This document shows, in pieces, positions 22,415 through 34,135 of a stretch of 64,000 nucleotides of DNA. Below the pieces are notes generated by a model that was not told the DNA's origin, did not search any database, and was given only the letters and a program-made list of their open reading frames with translations. How positions within the stretch are numbered: position 1 is the stretch's first letter; each line of letters begins with the position of its first letter. Location of the stretch: the NCBI GenBank assembly GCA_034440575.1, contig JAOTOL010001661.1:1332001-1396000 (forward strand). Direction: 5' to 3'. The DNA comes from Imbricaverruca yamaguchii. Lineage: Eukaryota > Arthropoda > Thecostraca > Neoverrucidae. A program made the position numbers and the translations under genes.

Positions 22415-24150
22415 TCAGGGATTTCCCTCTCTCAGGCTCCTAGTCTTGTCCAGGATGATGGACCGGCCAACTGCTGCCAGCGTCCCCAGCTTCTTCAGAC
22501 GGAAGTCAACTGTGCCACAGAGGTGCCCCATGCCCATGTTGTGGACAGGTGTGTCGTCGATGTTGCTGGCTTGCTCTTGCACGGGGTACTGGATTGGGTA
22601 GACCTCTTCGTGCAGGCCGTAGTCGCGCCTCTGACGGGAGAGCACGGTGCTGAAGTTGGTGAGCCTGACCAACTCCTCCGTGTGCTCAGTCGCCACCTGG
22701 CTGACAGAACTGAGGACGGACGGTCCGTAGGTCTCCTTGACCCGGGCGAACAGCTCATCGGAGACGCCCTGGAACGCAGGCTAGGTGAACTCGAAGAAGC
22801 CGCTGGTGATGGTCTGGGCCAGGCTTCCATGGAGACTCTTGTAGAACATCTTCAGTTCGGAGTGTGTGGCCCCCTTGGTGATGGTCTTGGCGTATAACTG
22901 CTCGATTAGGTGGATGCCAAACCTGCTGAAGGCCACGAGGACTACCTTTGGGTATGGCAGACTGAGCAGCTCCCTGACGAGGCAGGCGAAGCGGTTGCTA
23001 ATCTGGGGACTCTTGAGTAGGAAGTCAGTGAGGTGCTCGTAGCGGAAGAGCAGGACAGATACCGCACGACTCAGGCAGCCGAATCGCTGGTCCTCGTGCA
23101 AGACCGCTGGAGCGTGATACTTCTTCAGGTTGAAGAGCCTGTAGTAGTTCCACATCTTGTGCGAGTACTCGGAGGCACATGTCCAACGCTTGGTCCGCTA
23201 CACTTGAGTTCTTTTGTGTCTACTTCAATGCCTACCATGAAACCTGCCAATACGTTTTCCATCTTCATCGCCGTCTCCACCAGCCTGGCCATCTTGTTCA
23301 GTGCTGTGCTAAACCCCAGAGCGGTGTGAGTCCCGCAGAGCAGCTGCCCCGCCGGGCCGTCCAGTCCGTACAACTCCTGCAACACCATGTTCAAGCCCTT
23401 GTTGTGCTGCGTGGAGTCGGTGATATGGGTGTCGATGTGCGTGTATATTTCCTCCGCCGGTTTCCCCTTCACGGCAGCCAGAATATCGAACCCGAGATCC
23501 ACCTGCAGGGCAACATCCTCGGTGGTCTCCCCACTAATGTTGACCGGTGGCGGGGGGAAGGGGAGGCCTTGACCAACATAAATCCCCTGGACGGAAAACT
23601 GGCCCACCCTCTTTTTTTGTGGTGGAGTCTATGGCATGTGTAATCATTCTTCCTTCGCCTGACTTTTCACTGACCTCGTCTGCAGTCAGAGACAGTGATT
23701 CAGTCTTGAGCAAATTGAGCGTCTCCCTGATGTTTGGCTTGGCAGGCAGCGTATCCTTGTCAATTCGGTCTTCCTCGCTACCACCCAGCTTCCACTTCCT
23801 ACCAAACATTCCGTTGCCGACCTCGCCCACAGCCTTGGAAGCTTCGTTGATCGACAGACCGTGGCCTGACAGGTTAACGACTGTGCGGTAGAATTTCTCC
23901 TTCACCACTCGCTCCGACTCTCTGATGTGCCGATACTCAGGGGGAGTCGGGTCCTGGACCTGCTGCACCTCATCGCTCTCCATGAACAGCCTCTTCCTCT
24001 TCATCTGCCCCAGCTCCACAGGATCACTGTAGTAGCCATCTTTCGCTGGGGTCAGATCTGTGCTGCTGCTCGTCGACGGGATTTCTTCCCGCTCCACTAG
24101 TAGCTCTGCGATAGCGTCCAGCGACTTAAATTGGAGCTGCTCGTCCCTCT
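22415..24150 (-). pseudogene. Decayed coding relic of an unnamed, probably mobile, gene family
   Basis: Three minus-strand pieces join into one reading of about 570 codons. The first is 24150-23610 (EREEIPSTSSSTDLTPAKDG through THAIDSTTKK). The second, after a frameshift at a T-run near 23605, is 23607-23180 (HIDTHITDSTQHNKGLN, LLCGTHTALGFSTALNK). The third, after another frameshift, is 23155-22415 (DQRFGCLSRAVSVLLFRYEH, NIDDTPVHNMG, GTVDFRLKKLGTLAAVGRS). An in-frame TAG interrupts the last piece at 22781-22783. There are no introns and no recognised domain. Intronless structure with frame breaks suggests a transposon-encoded gene or processed relic. I cannot assign a function. The final blocks look like the ends of some RNase-H-fold transposases, but that is speculative. 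Confidence 0.65.
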
Positions 24151-25540
24151 GCTTCCTGCTCGTACCTTGTCACGCCCTTGAATGTGAACACGTCCTGCAC
24201 GGTGCCCTCGGCCGGAGTTGGATTATTGTCTCGGGTCGGCATGGGAGATGCGTCACTCGCTTTCAGCTCGTCTTACGAATCTATAAGTCACTAGCTATCG
24301 CCATGTATCCCATCAGTATCTGTGCAACAGCTCGAGCGCTGGCACCGGAGCGCCGCGCCGTGTCGACGTAGCGGCGATTTTCAGCCGGTGGTCTTGATTT
24401 GAAGGGATTTGAACCCCTCAATATGTGCCATCAGCTTGTTCGTCTTCTGGCCACTTATGGTACGTAAGTAGGGTCCATCTAAAATCGGAGGGTCGACTTC
24501 CTCGGAGATTCTAGAGTCTTCCTCGACTGTTGAGGACGATTAACAGAGGAAGATGGCTGTGTAATGCGTGGAACTAGTCTGCCATTGCCTCAATGGTGGC
24601 ACCACGGCGTTGTACCTTGAACGGCAGTCACGTTGGTGCCGCCGTTCAACTTTGCGGGGAGATGGTGTAGTCGGAATGCATCCGACAAGCTCAGCTTATC
24701 ATATATGCGCAAGAAGATGCTGGATTATGCGAACTAAAGAACATAACCTTTCTGTTAATGCTGGCTTTTTGATACCGCAACAGCATTAATATTTTGCGCA
24801 CTTGGTGTCTGTTGCGGTCATGTAATGCGCTTTATATAGCATTAATACATAATATCTGCCGTGTCTATCTACTCAGCACGGTTTTCAGATTCACGTCCAC
24901 ATGCATCGCACCATATATCTTCAAACATTTCAGCCCTGTCACTCATTTTCATTAGACAAAACTCCGGAAAGGAAGGAGGCTATAAAGTAAGGACAAGGAG
25001 CACCCTTTTTGACATATGTGATCTAATATGTCATCTGACGACTGACATCATATTACATGTCAGGATATTTTGCGATGGTAAAATCCTCCAATGCATACGA
25101 AATAATATAAACGGGCATGAATAAACAAAACGGGAAGAGGTATGAACAGGCAGACGCAGAAAGAGAGGGGCGGACGGACCAGCACCGAGGGAGCGTCGGA
25201 TGAACACAGTAGAGCTGTATTATATTCTTTAACATAGTAGCTGGCGTTGGCGACAACTAAGTTTGTCACCCAGGAGACAAACTTAGTTTTATTGAGGAAC
25301 GGTTAGCTGGGGATTGTGATGCCCGGCAGCAAAACGACGTCAGGTATGTTCGACCAAAGGGAGGGAATGAAGTATTTTGGTATACTTTTTCTTCTTCTCA
25401 AGATTGGTCATCATGTTGGTACTATGACATTTCTAAAATACGACCGCCTGCTGCTTAAGAAGAATGTCTGTTTACAACGTTGCTTATACGAAGACATTTC
25501 ATGAGCAACAAATCTCAACATTGATTAGCCTCTGGAGCAA
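24151..25540. other. Intergenic DNA, no gene seen
   Basis: AT-rich and without features I can name. Confidence 0.4.
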
Positions 25541-25552
25541 AGAGAGGGACGA

Positions 25553-26560
25553 GCAGACGGAGAGGGAGAGGTGGGAGAACTGCAGGCAGACTGAGAGGGA
25601 AAGGTGAGAAAACTGCAGGCAGACGGAGAGGGAGTGTTGGGAGAACTGCAGGCAGACTGAGAGGGAAAGGTGAGAAAACTGCAGGCAGACGGAGAGGGAG
25701 TGTTGGGAGAACTGCAGGCAGACTGAGAGGGAAAGGTGAGAAAACTGGAGGCAGACGGAGAGGGAGTGTTGGGAGAACTGCAGGCAGACGGAGAGGGAGT
25801 GTTGGGAGAACTGCAGGCAGACGGAGAGGGAGTGTTGGGAGAACTGCAGGCAGACGGAGAGGGAGTGTTGGGAGAACTGCAGGCAGACGGAGAGGGAGTG
25901 TTGGGAGAACTGCAGGCAGACGGAGAGGGAGTGTTGGGAGAACTGCAGGCAGACGGAGAGGGAGTGTTGGGGAACTGCAGGCAGACGGAGAGGGAGTGTG
26001 GGAGAACTACAGGCAGACGGAGAGGGAGTGTTGGGACTGCAGGCAATGGGAGGTTGGGGAACTGCAGGCAGACGGAGAGGGAGTGTTGGGGAACTGCAGG
26101 CAGACGGAGAGGGAGTGTTGGGAGAACTGCAGGCAGACGGAGAGGGAGTGTTGGGGAACTGCAGGCAGACGGAGAGGGAGTGTTGGGAGAACTACAGGCA
26201 GACGGAGAGGGAGTGTTGGGGAACTGCAGGCATATGGAGAGGGAGTGTTGGGAGAACTGCAGGCAGACGGAGAGGGAGTGTTGGGAGAACTGCAGTCAGA
26301 CGGAGAGGGAGTGTTGGGAGAACTACAGGCAGACGGAGAGGGAGTGTTGGGAGAACTGCAGGTAGACGGAGAGGGAGTGTTGGGAGAACTACAGGCATAC
26401 GGAGAGGGAGTGTTGGGAGAATTGCAGGCAGACGGAGAGGGAGTGCTGGGAGAAATACAGGCAGACGGAGAGGGAGTGTCGGGAGAACTGCATTCAGACG
26501 GAAAGCGAGTGTTGGGAGAACTGCAGACAGACGGAGAGTTGGGAGAATTGCAGGCAGACG
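25553..26560. repeat. 33 bp minisatellite, about 30 copies
   Basis: The unit contains GAACTGCAGGCAGACGGAGA then GGGAGTGTTGGGA. The first copies alternate with an AAGGTGAGAAAAC variant, and several later copies lack 2-3 bases. Because 33 is a multiple of 3, long frames stay open on both strands (GELQADGEGVL-type repeats on plus, NTPSPSACSSP-type on minus). I treat these as satellite artefacts, not genes. Confidence 0.95.
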
Positions 26561-28000
26561 TAAGGACGGACGGAATGACGGACGATCGGGTGAATGACCG
26601 GAATGGCGGTCGGACAGACGGTCGGCAGGACATGCCTACGAGTTGAGAGGCGGGTCGATAGACGAACTGACGGTCGGACAGAGGCTGTGTGAATGACAGG
26701 ATGGGCCACTGGATGAATGAACCAGGTGACGAGGGAATGCACGGTCGAATGAAAGGGCTGGCAGACAGTGGATGGACGGACGCACGGAGAAACGATTCAA
26801 ACGATAAATGGGAGAAGGCGAAACGAACGGATGAATAGCAGCATGAAGCAAATCCAAATATACATTCTCCAATCTAACGTATTCTCACGTCCCCACTTGA
26901 AGACTTTGTCTAGGTCTGGTGTTTAAAGCGTTTCCTCAGTTTACATTCCATAAGTTTGTATCCACTTGTCATTCATTACTAATTACCCAAGGGCACGCCA
27001 GGAAGAGGAGGGATAGCGCAAAGAGGGTGGTGTCTCCCCCAACCTTGGAACAATTGGACAATGCCTGGACAGGATCGACTCCCAATTGGCACTCCCCCTT
27101 CCCTCCAACTCTGAGACAGTTCCCGTGCCACCGACATCACCCCTCATTTCTGGTTAAAAGCTCTTGCAATACCATTATTACAAATTAAAAAACACAGAAG
27201 TTAAGCGCCGTGCATTTGCTGTTGCCTGTCATGCAGCATCCATCCTTATAGCAATCCAGCTTCCGGACCACTAAGTTCACTGAGGGAGATTGGGTTTCAC
27301 TGGCACGGACAGGTCAAGCAATTCTGACTGATGGAAGCTCTCGTCTAGGCGAGCGCCATTTCTTCGGAGAGCACCACCGATTCAGAATATTTGAAGGGAG
27401 TGGAAGGAGGGGAGTGCACTCGAGCATCCCTTGAGGTGACAGCTTCTACACTGAGATGGACGCCTTCCGCTTGGAAATTCAAGGGTGGGATGCACTCGAA
27501 CATCCTAGAGGGGCGCACTTTCCAGTCAGAAGGGCGCCACATCTCAATGGGAAGCATAGGCCTCTGTGCCCCCTTGGATCCACCCCTAAGCAATGGAAAC
27601 GCGGCGTTGCCTTCCTCCGGAACAACCTGGGGCACGCCCTAACAATTTCCAAGTATATTGACCTTTTGCAAAGAAGTCTGGGAAATGTAGTCCACTTAGC
27701 TGAGATCCAGCAAACGACTTCGATGTAGTTGAATGAGAAGGGGAAGCCATGTAGCTCTCGATCATTTCTTTATCAAACCTGAATCCGCCCCGCACATTCG
27801 CCACAGTTCTCAGCGATTCACGAACGGAATGGAGTAAAACATGCCTGGTTGCGGTTATGTTATCTTAAAGCTTCTATAGACGCACTAAAGACCATTTATA
27901 CCAAACCATGAATGATTTGATATGCAACTTGAACAAGCTCTAGAGTCGCAGCAACCTGCGAAGCACTCTGCGCTTCAGCCTAATTGATCTGTGTTTGTTC
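26561..28000. other. Intergenic DNA with GACGGA-rich tail and repeat fragments
   Basis: GACGGACGG / GAATGA words fade out from the minisatellite to about 26830. The phrase TGCACTCGAGCAT recurs near 27415 and 27489, and again near 30119 and 30220, marking another dispersed repeat. No gene seen. Confidence 0.45.
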
Positions 28001-28079
28001 GTCACGCACTATATCGGGTGAGATGGCACATGTGAACCAGTGGTGTGTGCTGGGCACCATGAGCCGTGTTACAGGCTCG

Positions 28080-28770
28080 GCGTGTCTGTACCGGGAGCGG
28101 CGGCGGCGGCGCGTGGCCGCCGCCGGCTCCAGTGGATGTCGTGGCGCGGCCGACGACGGCCGACAGGGGGCGGCCGGCGGCTGCCGCCGGCTGGTATTGA
28201 TCGCACGTCGGCACGGCTGCGGCGGTACCCGGCGGCGCGGCCGCTCCAGCAGCCAGCACAGGCCGCACGCACCGCTCGCCCTGCCGGCCAGACACCTGGT
28301 CGCCGCCGCCGCTCGGCCGCCCTGCACGCGCGCACGACCCGCCAGGTGAGTGGTGCACGCGGCGCCGGTCAGGTCAGGTCGCGACCCGGCCGCCGCCGCC
28401 GCCGCCGCCGCTTTTGTCTCGGCCGCCGGGTCGATAGCGGCCGGCGGGAGCCGCGGCTGGTGCCGGCCACCGCGGCCGGCCGGCGCGCTGGCGGCGGTGC
28501 GGCGGCCCTGCCGCCAGCTGCGCCTGCTGACCCCGGCCGGGTCACCGCGGCACGTCCGCGGCACCGCCGCCGGCCAGTCGCCTCGGACTCGGCACGGTGC
28601 GGGTGGTGAGGCCAGCCGGGCGTGGGAGGGCGCACTGCGGCGGTGACCCGCGGGTCAGAGCGCGCCGCTCGTCTCAGGTACGCGGCGTGTCGGCACAACT
28701 GGCCGCCGACGCCTGACGTCGGCCAGCACCGGCGCCGACACCGGCCGCGTTCCCGCGGCCTCAGAGCTTG
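28080..28770. promoter_or_regulatory. CpG-rich block, candidate promoter/first exon
   Basis: Dense CpG and GC over about 700 bp, unlike both flanks. Frames are open on both strands simply from composition. Two consensus-like donors occur on plus: CGCCAG/GTGAGT (exon end 28345) and CTCAG/GTACGC (near 28677). It could hold a 5' non-coding exon of the p190 gene 9 kb downstream, or of another gene; the sequence alone does not decide. Confidence 0.4.
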
Positions 28771-29389
28771 GTTATTGCATGACGCACGTGATCCTTCTGA
28801 TGCTGAGCGGCCCCGGCTTTGACCCAGCTGAGCGGCTCCGTCTTTGACTCAGCCGCTTGGGACCAACACATTCGGTGGTGGTTGTGCGATTCGTGCCACC
28901 GTGGAACGGCGGCAGGCGGGAGGGGAGGGGCTCTGTGACAGTTGGCTCGCCACAATAGTTCAATGCGACCATTCAGTCGGCATGCGATGTCGAACAAGCC
29001 CTCCCTTTCGATTCGCTAAACGGCAAGGTCAAAGTTCAGGCTTCCGTTGTGCCACATGCACGGCCGGACCAGATGGAACTGCCGGAATGATTGCTGGGGC
29101 CTGGCGGAAGCTAGCTGGCACGATCATTCACCCAGTATGTTTGTGTGTGTGTGTCTAGGGGTGGGGTGCGGGTGGAAGCACGGCCGAGATTCGCTCCGGT
29201 CGGACCGGCCGGCGCTCGCCCGCCGACGAGGTGAACGGTCGGCGCCGCCTCTGCTCCACAGATCATCGATTGAAGTGGCAGCCGTAGCAGCTCGAGTGCA
29301 GTTCACAGGTATTGAGCCTTGCGGCGGTCAGCACGCCATGACGCAAGCCTCCCACGCCGCCACTGGTCGTGGCCTCACACCGCGGACAC

Positions 29390-29700
29390 CGGCACTGGTC
29401 ATCACATTACCAGTGCACCGGCCATCACAACACCAGCACCGGTAGTCACATCACCATCACTGGTCATCACATTACCTGTGCACTAGTCATCACATCCGCA
29501 GCACTGGTAGTCACATCGCCAGCACTGGTCATCACATCACCAGTGCACCAGTCATCACATCAGCAGCACTGGTAGTCACATCACCAGCACTGGTCATCAC
29601 ATCACCACCACTGGTCATCATATAACCATAGCTAGTCATCACATTACCAGCACTGATCATCACATCACCAGCCAACCACACCAGCACTGATATCACATCA
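29390..29700. repeat. Minisatellite of CACTGGTCATCACATCACCAG units
   Basis: Variable 18-27 bp units of CACTGGT(C/A)(A/G)TCACATCACCAG, about 12-14 copies, decaying at both ends. Confidence 0.85.
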
Positions 29701-32336
29701 CGGTACTGAGATGGCAGTGTGACCATCCGACCATACAGGGGTGCCAGTTCGTAGACGCGAAGAGGAGCTATTAGTCCCCTCAATCATTTATTTGTCCTCC
29801 ACCTCAACCATACTGAAGCTTAATCATGGGTGCCCGCTGTGAAAGTCGATTTTCGATGAGACTGGAGGCCATCAAAATATCATTCCCCCTCTCCAATCAA
29901 TTTCATAAAGTGACATCCGTGCGACCACACACACACACACTGATCATCATCTGATCACGCCAGCAGTGGCCATCACATCATGGTCAGGGGCGGATCCTGG
30001 AATTGTTGTTGCAGCACTCGTTTGAAGGTGCGCCATTTACGCGCGAAGGGGCGCCTCCGTGAAAATCCCTGGAGAAGTGACTTCATCTAAACATTCGTCG
30101 AGCGAGGGTGCTGGTGACATGCACTCGAGCATACTTGTTTTCTTTTAATCTTTTCCTCTGAAAGGGGCACCCATTTTTATAATAGGAACTGATTTGCTGA
30201 AGATCCATTGTGAATGAGGGAATGCACTCGAGCCTCTGCAATCTTTTTATTAGGTTAAAGGGGTGCCGTCATTCACCATTCCATGGGGGGCACATCCCTC
30301 AGTGTCCCCTTATGTCTGCCCATGATCACGGCGCCGGCTTTGGTCATCACGACCCGTGATGGATTTCGTCGCTTTGATTGAATGTTCGCCGTTCGTTGGT
30401 GCGCAGTTGAAGAAAAACTCCATTGGAAAGAGGAAAACATGCACCACGCTACCAAACTGTTGTTTTTGTAACACATGCGCTGCATTTGCATCATCTTCCT
30501 CCTCGCCCTTTTAACAGTGAAAGTTTGCGCTCTGTGTGGATGGAGTTTCTATGTAAATGATGTAGAATAATGCATTCTCAGCATATCTGGCTTCCTGCAG
30601 CCACATCGCGCATTGGGTTATCCAAGACAGATATATTCATTTGTTCATAGAGTGCCGCATCACCGTAAAGCTAGTGGCTGAATTGGGTGAGTGCGTGGGT
30701 GAGTGTTGTGTTTACTGGGACACCTGGCTCAGACTTACCTATATACCTGCTGTATGCCTGCCTAGGTAGGTATCCAGGTATGTAGGTACCCAACTTAGAT
30801 AGAGTGTGCCATTTGTTGTTTCTTATCGAACTTTTTATTGATATATGTAAAATTGTGTCTGGATGCTCAATCCCCCAAAATGTTGTCTTTCACCTCCCAA
30901 CAACCTCACACTTTAACAAGGTATTGTATGGGTAGGTTCCTAGGTGAGCTCTTCAAATCAGTCTGGAAATTAGTAGTCTTATTGCCCATTTTTATCACTT
31001 CCAATTTTGAGATATTGCTTCCATGAATAGAAACTGGGTATTTACCAAGGGCAGGAGTGGTGGCTTGCTGAAGTTCAATTGTTTAGGCATTTTGATATCT
31101 TCAATCCCCTCAAATTAATTTCAGCATTCAATAAAGGGAAACATTGGGTAGCTTTGTGCTGAAAGGCAATTTGTGAATTTATTTTTTATTGTGATGTTTG
31201 TGAATGTGGTTCACATAATGTGATCACTTATTACCTCTGCAAATACATACTTTCAATTGCCAGAAAAATAACACCCAAGAATTGCTTGGGATTTTGTAAT
31301 ATAGTAAAAGAAAACAAATGCTAGTCAAAATAGCTGCATCAATATGGTTAGATCTCATCCATTAGACATTCTAATCAAGCATGTAAAACCACAGTTGAAG
31401 CTTATTTTTATTCTCAAAGTTAGAAATGCATTTCAAATAGACCATAAGAAAAACACGAACAAAGCACAGCAATACACAATGCATGTTATGTGTGATATGT
31501 TGTTATGTAGTAAGTAGTTTCTTACATGGACAACATATAACAAGGGCCCATTTGAGTTCTGCATGCAATACAAACAAATTTTCCCTTAATATTGTACATC
31601 TATGCCATATTATATGACAGGCAACAGTATGCACCTGCATCCATATAACCTATGAACAAATCAACTGAAACATCATTGTGAGCTGGTCAACTGCCTATGG
31701 TTCCAACCAGTCTGGATTATGGGGGTAATAAGAGTTGGCTGCCAAGTGCATTTGAAAGAAGGGTTAAAAGTTGACTTTGAGACAGTGACACAAAAACCAA
31801 ACCTCCTTTTTTAGATTTTGTTGTCCTTTAATTCTTGCATCATTTAATTTTTATCAGAACATTTTCCATGTTGATAAACCTAACATAACCTTGCTTAAAC
31901 TCTGCTTCACAGAGTAAAACATTTGCAAAACTTTCCATGTGAACACATAAAATGTAATAATACCTATCAGGCATTTGCAATGCGACTCTCCCCTACCTAT
32001 CAAGGACTATCATTGCCAAAACTGTACCATGCGCACCTACTAGCATCAATCCTCTCCTATCAATTTGTATTTCCCATCCCCTTACTGCACAACTTGGAGT
32101 TTGAAAATATGATTCTTGCATGTAAATCCACCCTATTCTTAAATGTATTTGGTGATAAACTCCAATGTATACCAGCCAGACTATTCTATTCATCAAGTAC
32201 TTTGACATTGTAAGCACACCACCCCTTAATCTCCTATGCATGGGTAAGGATATATCTAATGCCCTAAGCCTGTCCCCATATAGTAAATTACCTGGTTCCC
32301 TTACAGGTCTAGTAACTCTATTGTACTGTTTCTGAG
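29701..32336. other. Intergenic DNA, no gene seen
   Basis: Includes a (CA)n run near 29930 and the TGCACTCGAGC repeat words near 30119 and 30220. No coding exon is supported. Confidence 0.45.
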
Positions 32337-32523
<187 letters not shown>

Positions 32524-33034
32524 CCCTTTCTAAGGGAGGGTTCCATGCCTGTATGCAATATTCCAAGTGGGGTTGCACACAGGCAATGTGCAATTGTTTC
32601 AATGCCTTTCTACTCTTCTATTTAACACTTATGAAGGACATCAGTGTTCAGGTCAATGATAGCCTTTATGATCAGGGTGTCAGAATCATAGGTAAAATAC
32701 ATGTTCATTACATCCAAACTGGCTATAATATTTTCCCAACTTAGTTATTGTTTAGAAATATTGGACTGGAGACTCACAATTACCCATAGGGAATAGTCAA
32801 ATTTTGGCATTTCCTGAGGTGAAGGCCAACATTTGTTTTCATCGGAAATCATACCTGTGACACATCTGAAAATTGAAGTAAATTGGGATCAAATACACCC
32901 ATGTTTGCTGGCTACAGTTTGTTTATGATTGGTATTGGACCTGGGAGGATGTGACTTAAAGGTTGTGCTAATTTGTATGATGGCTGTTGTGTTATAATGG
33001 CTGTCATCTTATAATGTTTTTATGCCATCAAGAA

Positions 33035-33255
33035 TTTCTGGGTTTAGGTTGGATTGGTTTATTGCAGATTATCATAGTCCTTAAAAAACTCAACCTGCTA
33101 GTCGTAAGCAAATGGTGTTATTGCCAAACATGTTATTTGATTATGATTTATTTCAGCTTCCAAGTATCATAGCATGACTTGATCATATTTATGTTCAAAA
33201 TAATGTTGCCTTTCACTTCAGGAATCCCCAAAACATTAATGTGAACATTCCCTCT
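33035..33255. repeat. Segmental duplication, copy A
   Basis: From GGTTTAGGTTGGATTGGTTT to AATGTGAACATTCC it aligns collinearly with 33592-33805 at a moderate level of difference. Confidence 0.8.
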
Positions 33256-33591
33256 CACAAATTGTAAGGTTCATACCCAGTCATTTTCAACAAATGCCCA
33301 AAAATATCAAACAGCTTAATTTTGCACTACCAGAAAATACTGGTTCCTGGAATGCAAATGTTTTTGTTGCACATTGGCCAGCTAACTCAATATTATGCAA
33401 TTACAGGAATGTTTTGGTAAGCCTATTTAGTTTCCAATGATGTTTGAGTGAGGTATGATATGGGAGAAAACATCCTGTGTTTCCCCATGAACATCATATG
33501 TTGTAGATACTTAAGTAATTTTTTTCAGGATGTATCATTTTATCTTATTGTGGTGATTGTTATTATTGCATTTCTGCCATAAAAAATGCTG

Positions 33592-33805
33592 GGGTTAGGT
33601 TGGATTAGTTTATTTCAGATTACCATAGTCATTCAAAAATCAATATTGCTAGTTATAAGGAAATGGTGCTATTGCCAAGCATAATATTTAATTGATATAT
33701 TTCAGCTTCCAGGTACTATAGCATGACTTGGTCATATTGTTTGTTAAAAATAATGTTGCCTTTCACCTCAGGAATCCACGAAATGCTAATGTCCACATTC
33801 CTATT
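33592..33805. repeat. Segmental duplication, copy B
   Basis: Second copy of 33035-33255, including AATAATGTTGCCTTTCAC and the ending TAATGTCCACATTCC. It leads directly into a 60 bp minisatellite. Confidence 0.8.
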
Positions 33806-33814
33806 GAAAATAGG

Positions 33815-34135
33815 ACATTGATACCACCACATACTGCTGCCATCAGTCAGTTCTGTATACCATACCATCAGGTCAACATTGATACCACCACATACTGCTG
33901 CCATCAGTCAGTTCTGTATACCATACCATCAGGTCAACATTGATACCACCACATACTGCTGCCATCAGTCAGTTCTGTATACCATACCATCAGGTCAACA
34001 TTGATACCACCACGTACTGCTGCCATCAATCAGTTCTGCATACCATACCATCAGGTTAACATTGGCACCACCACATACTGCTACCATCAGTCAGTTCTGT
34101 ATACCATGCCATCAGGTCAACATTTGCACCACCAC
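33815..34135. repeat. 60 bp minisatellite, about 5 copies
   Basis: The unit includes CAACATTGATACCACCACAT, ACTGCTGCCATCAGTCAG and TTCTGTATACCATACC. Copies are nearly identical except the last two. Confidence 0.93.

Noticed and set aside
24398..24425. tRNA-like GGGATTTGAACCCC word
   Set aside because: Only a B-box-like word; no cloverleaf can be folded around it.
25525..26646. Repetitive proteins of about 170-216 residues on both strands
   Set aside because: They are translations of the 33 bp minisatellite. No start context, no conserved termini, and several frames are open at once.
27980..28700. Arg/Ala-rich open frames on both strands
   Set aside because: Open only because of extreme GC content. 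No domain, no conserved pattern.
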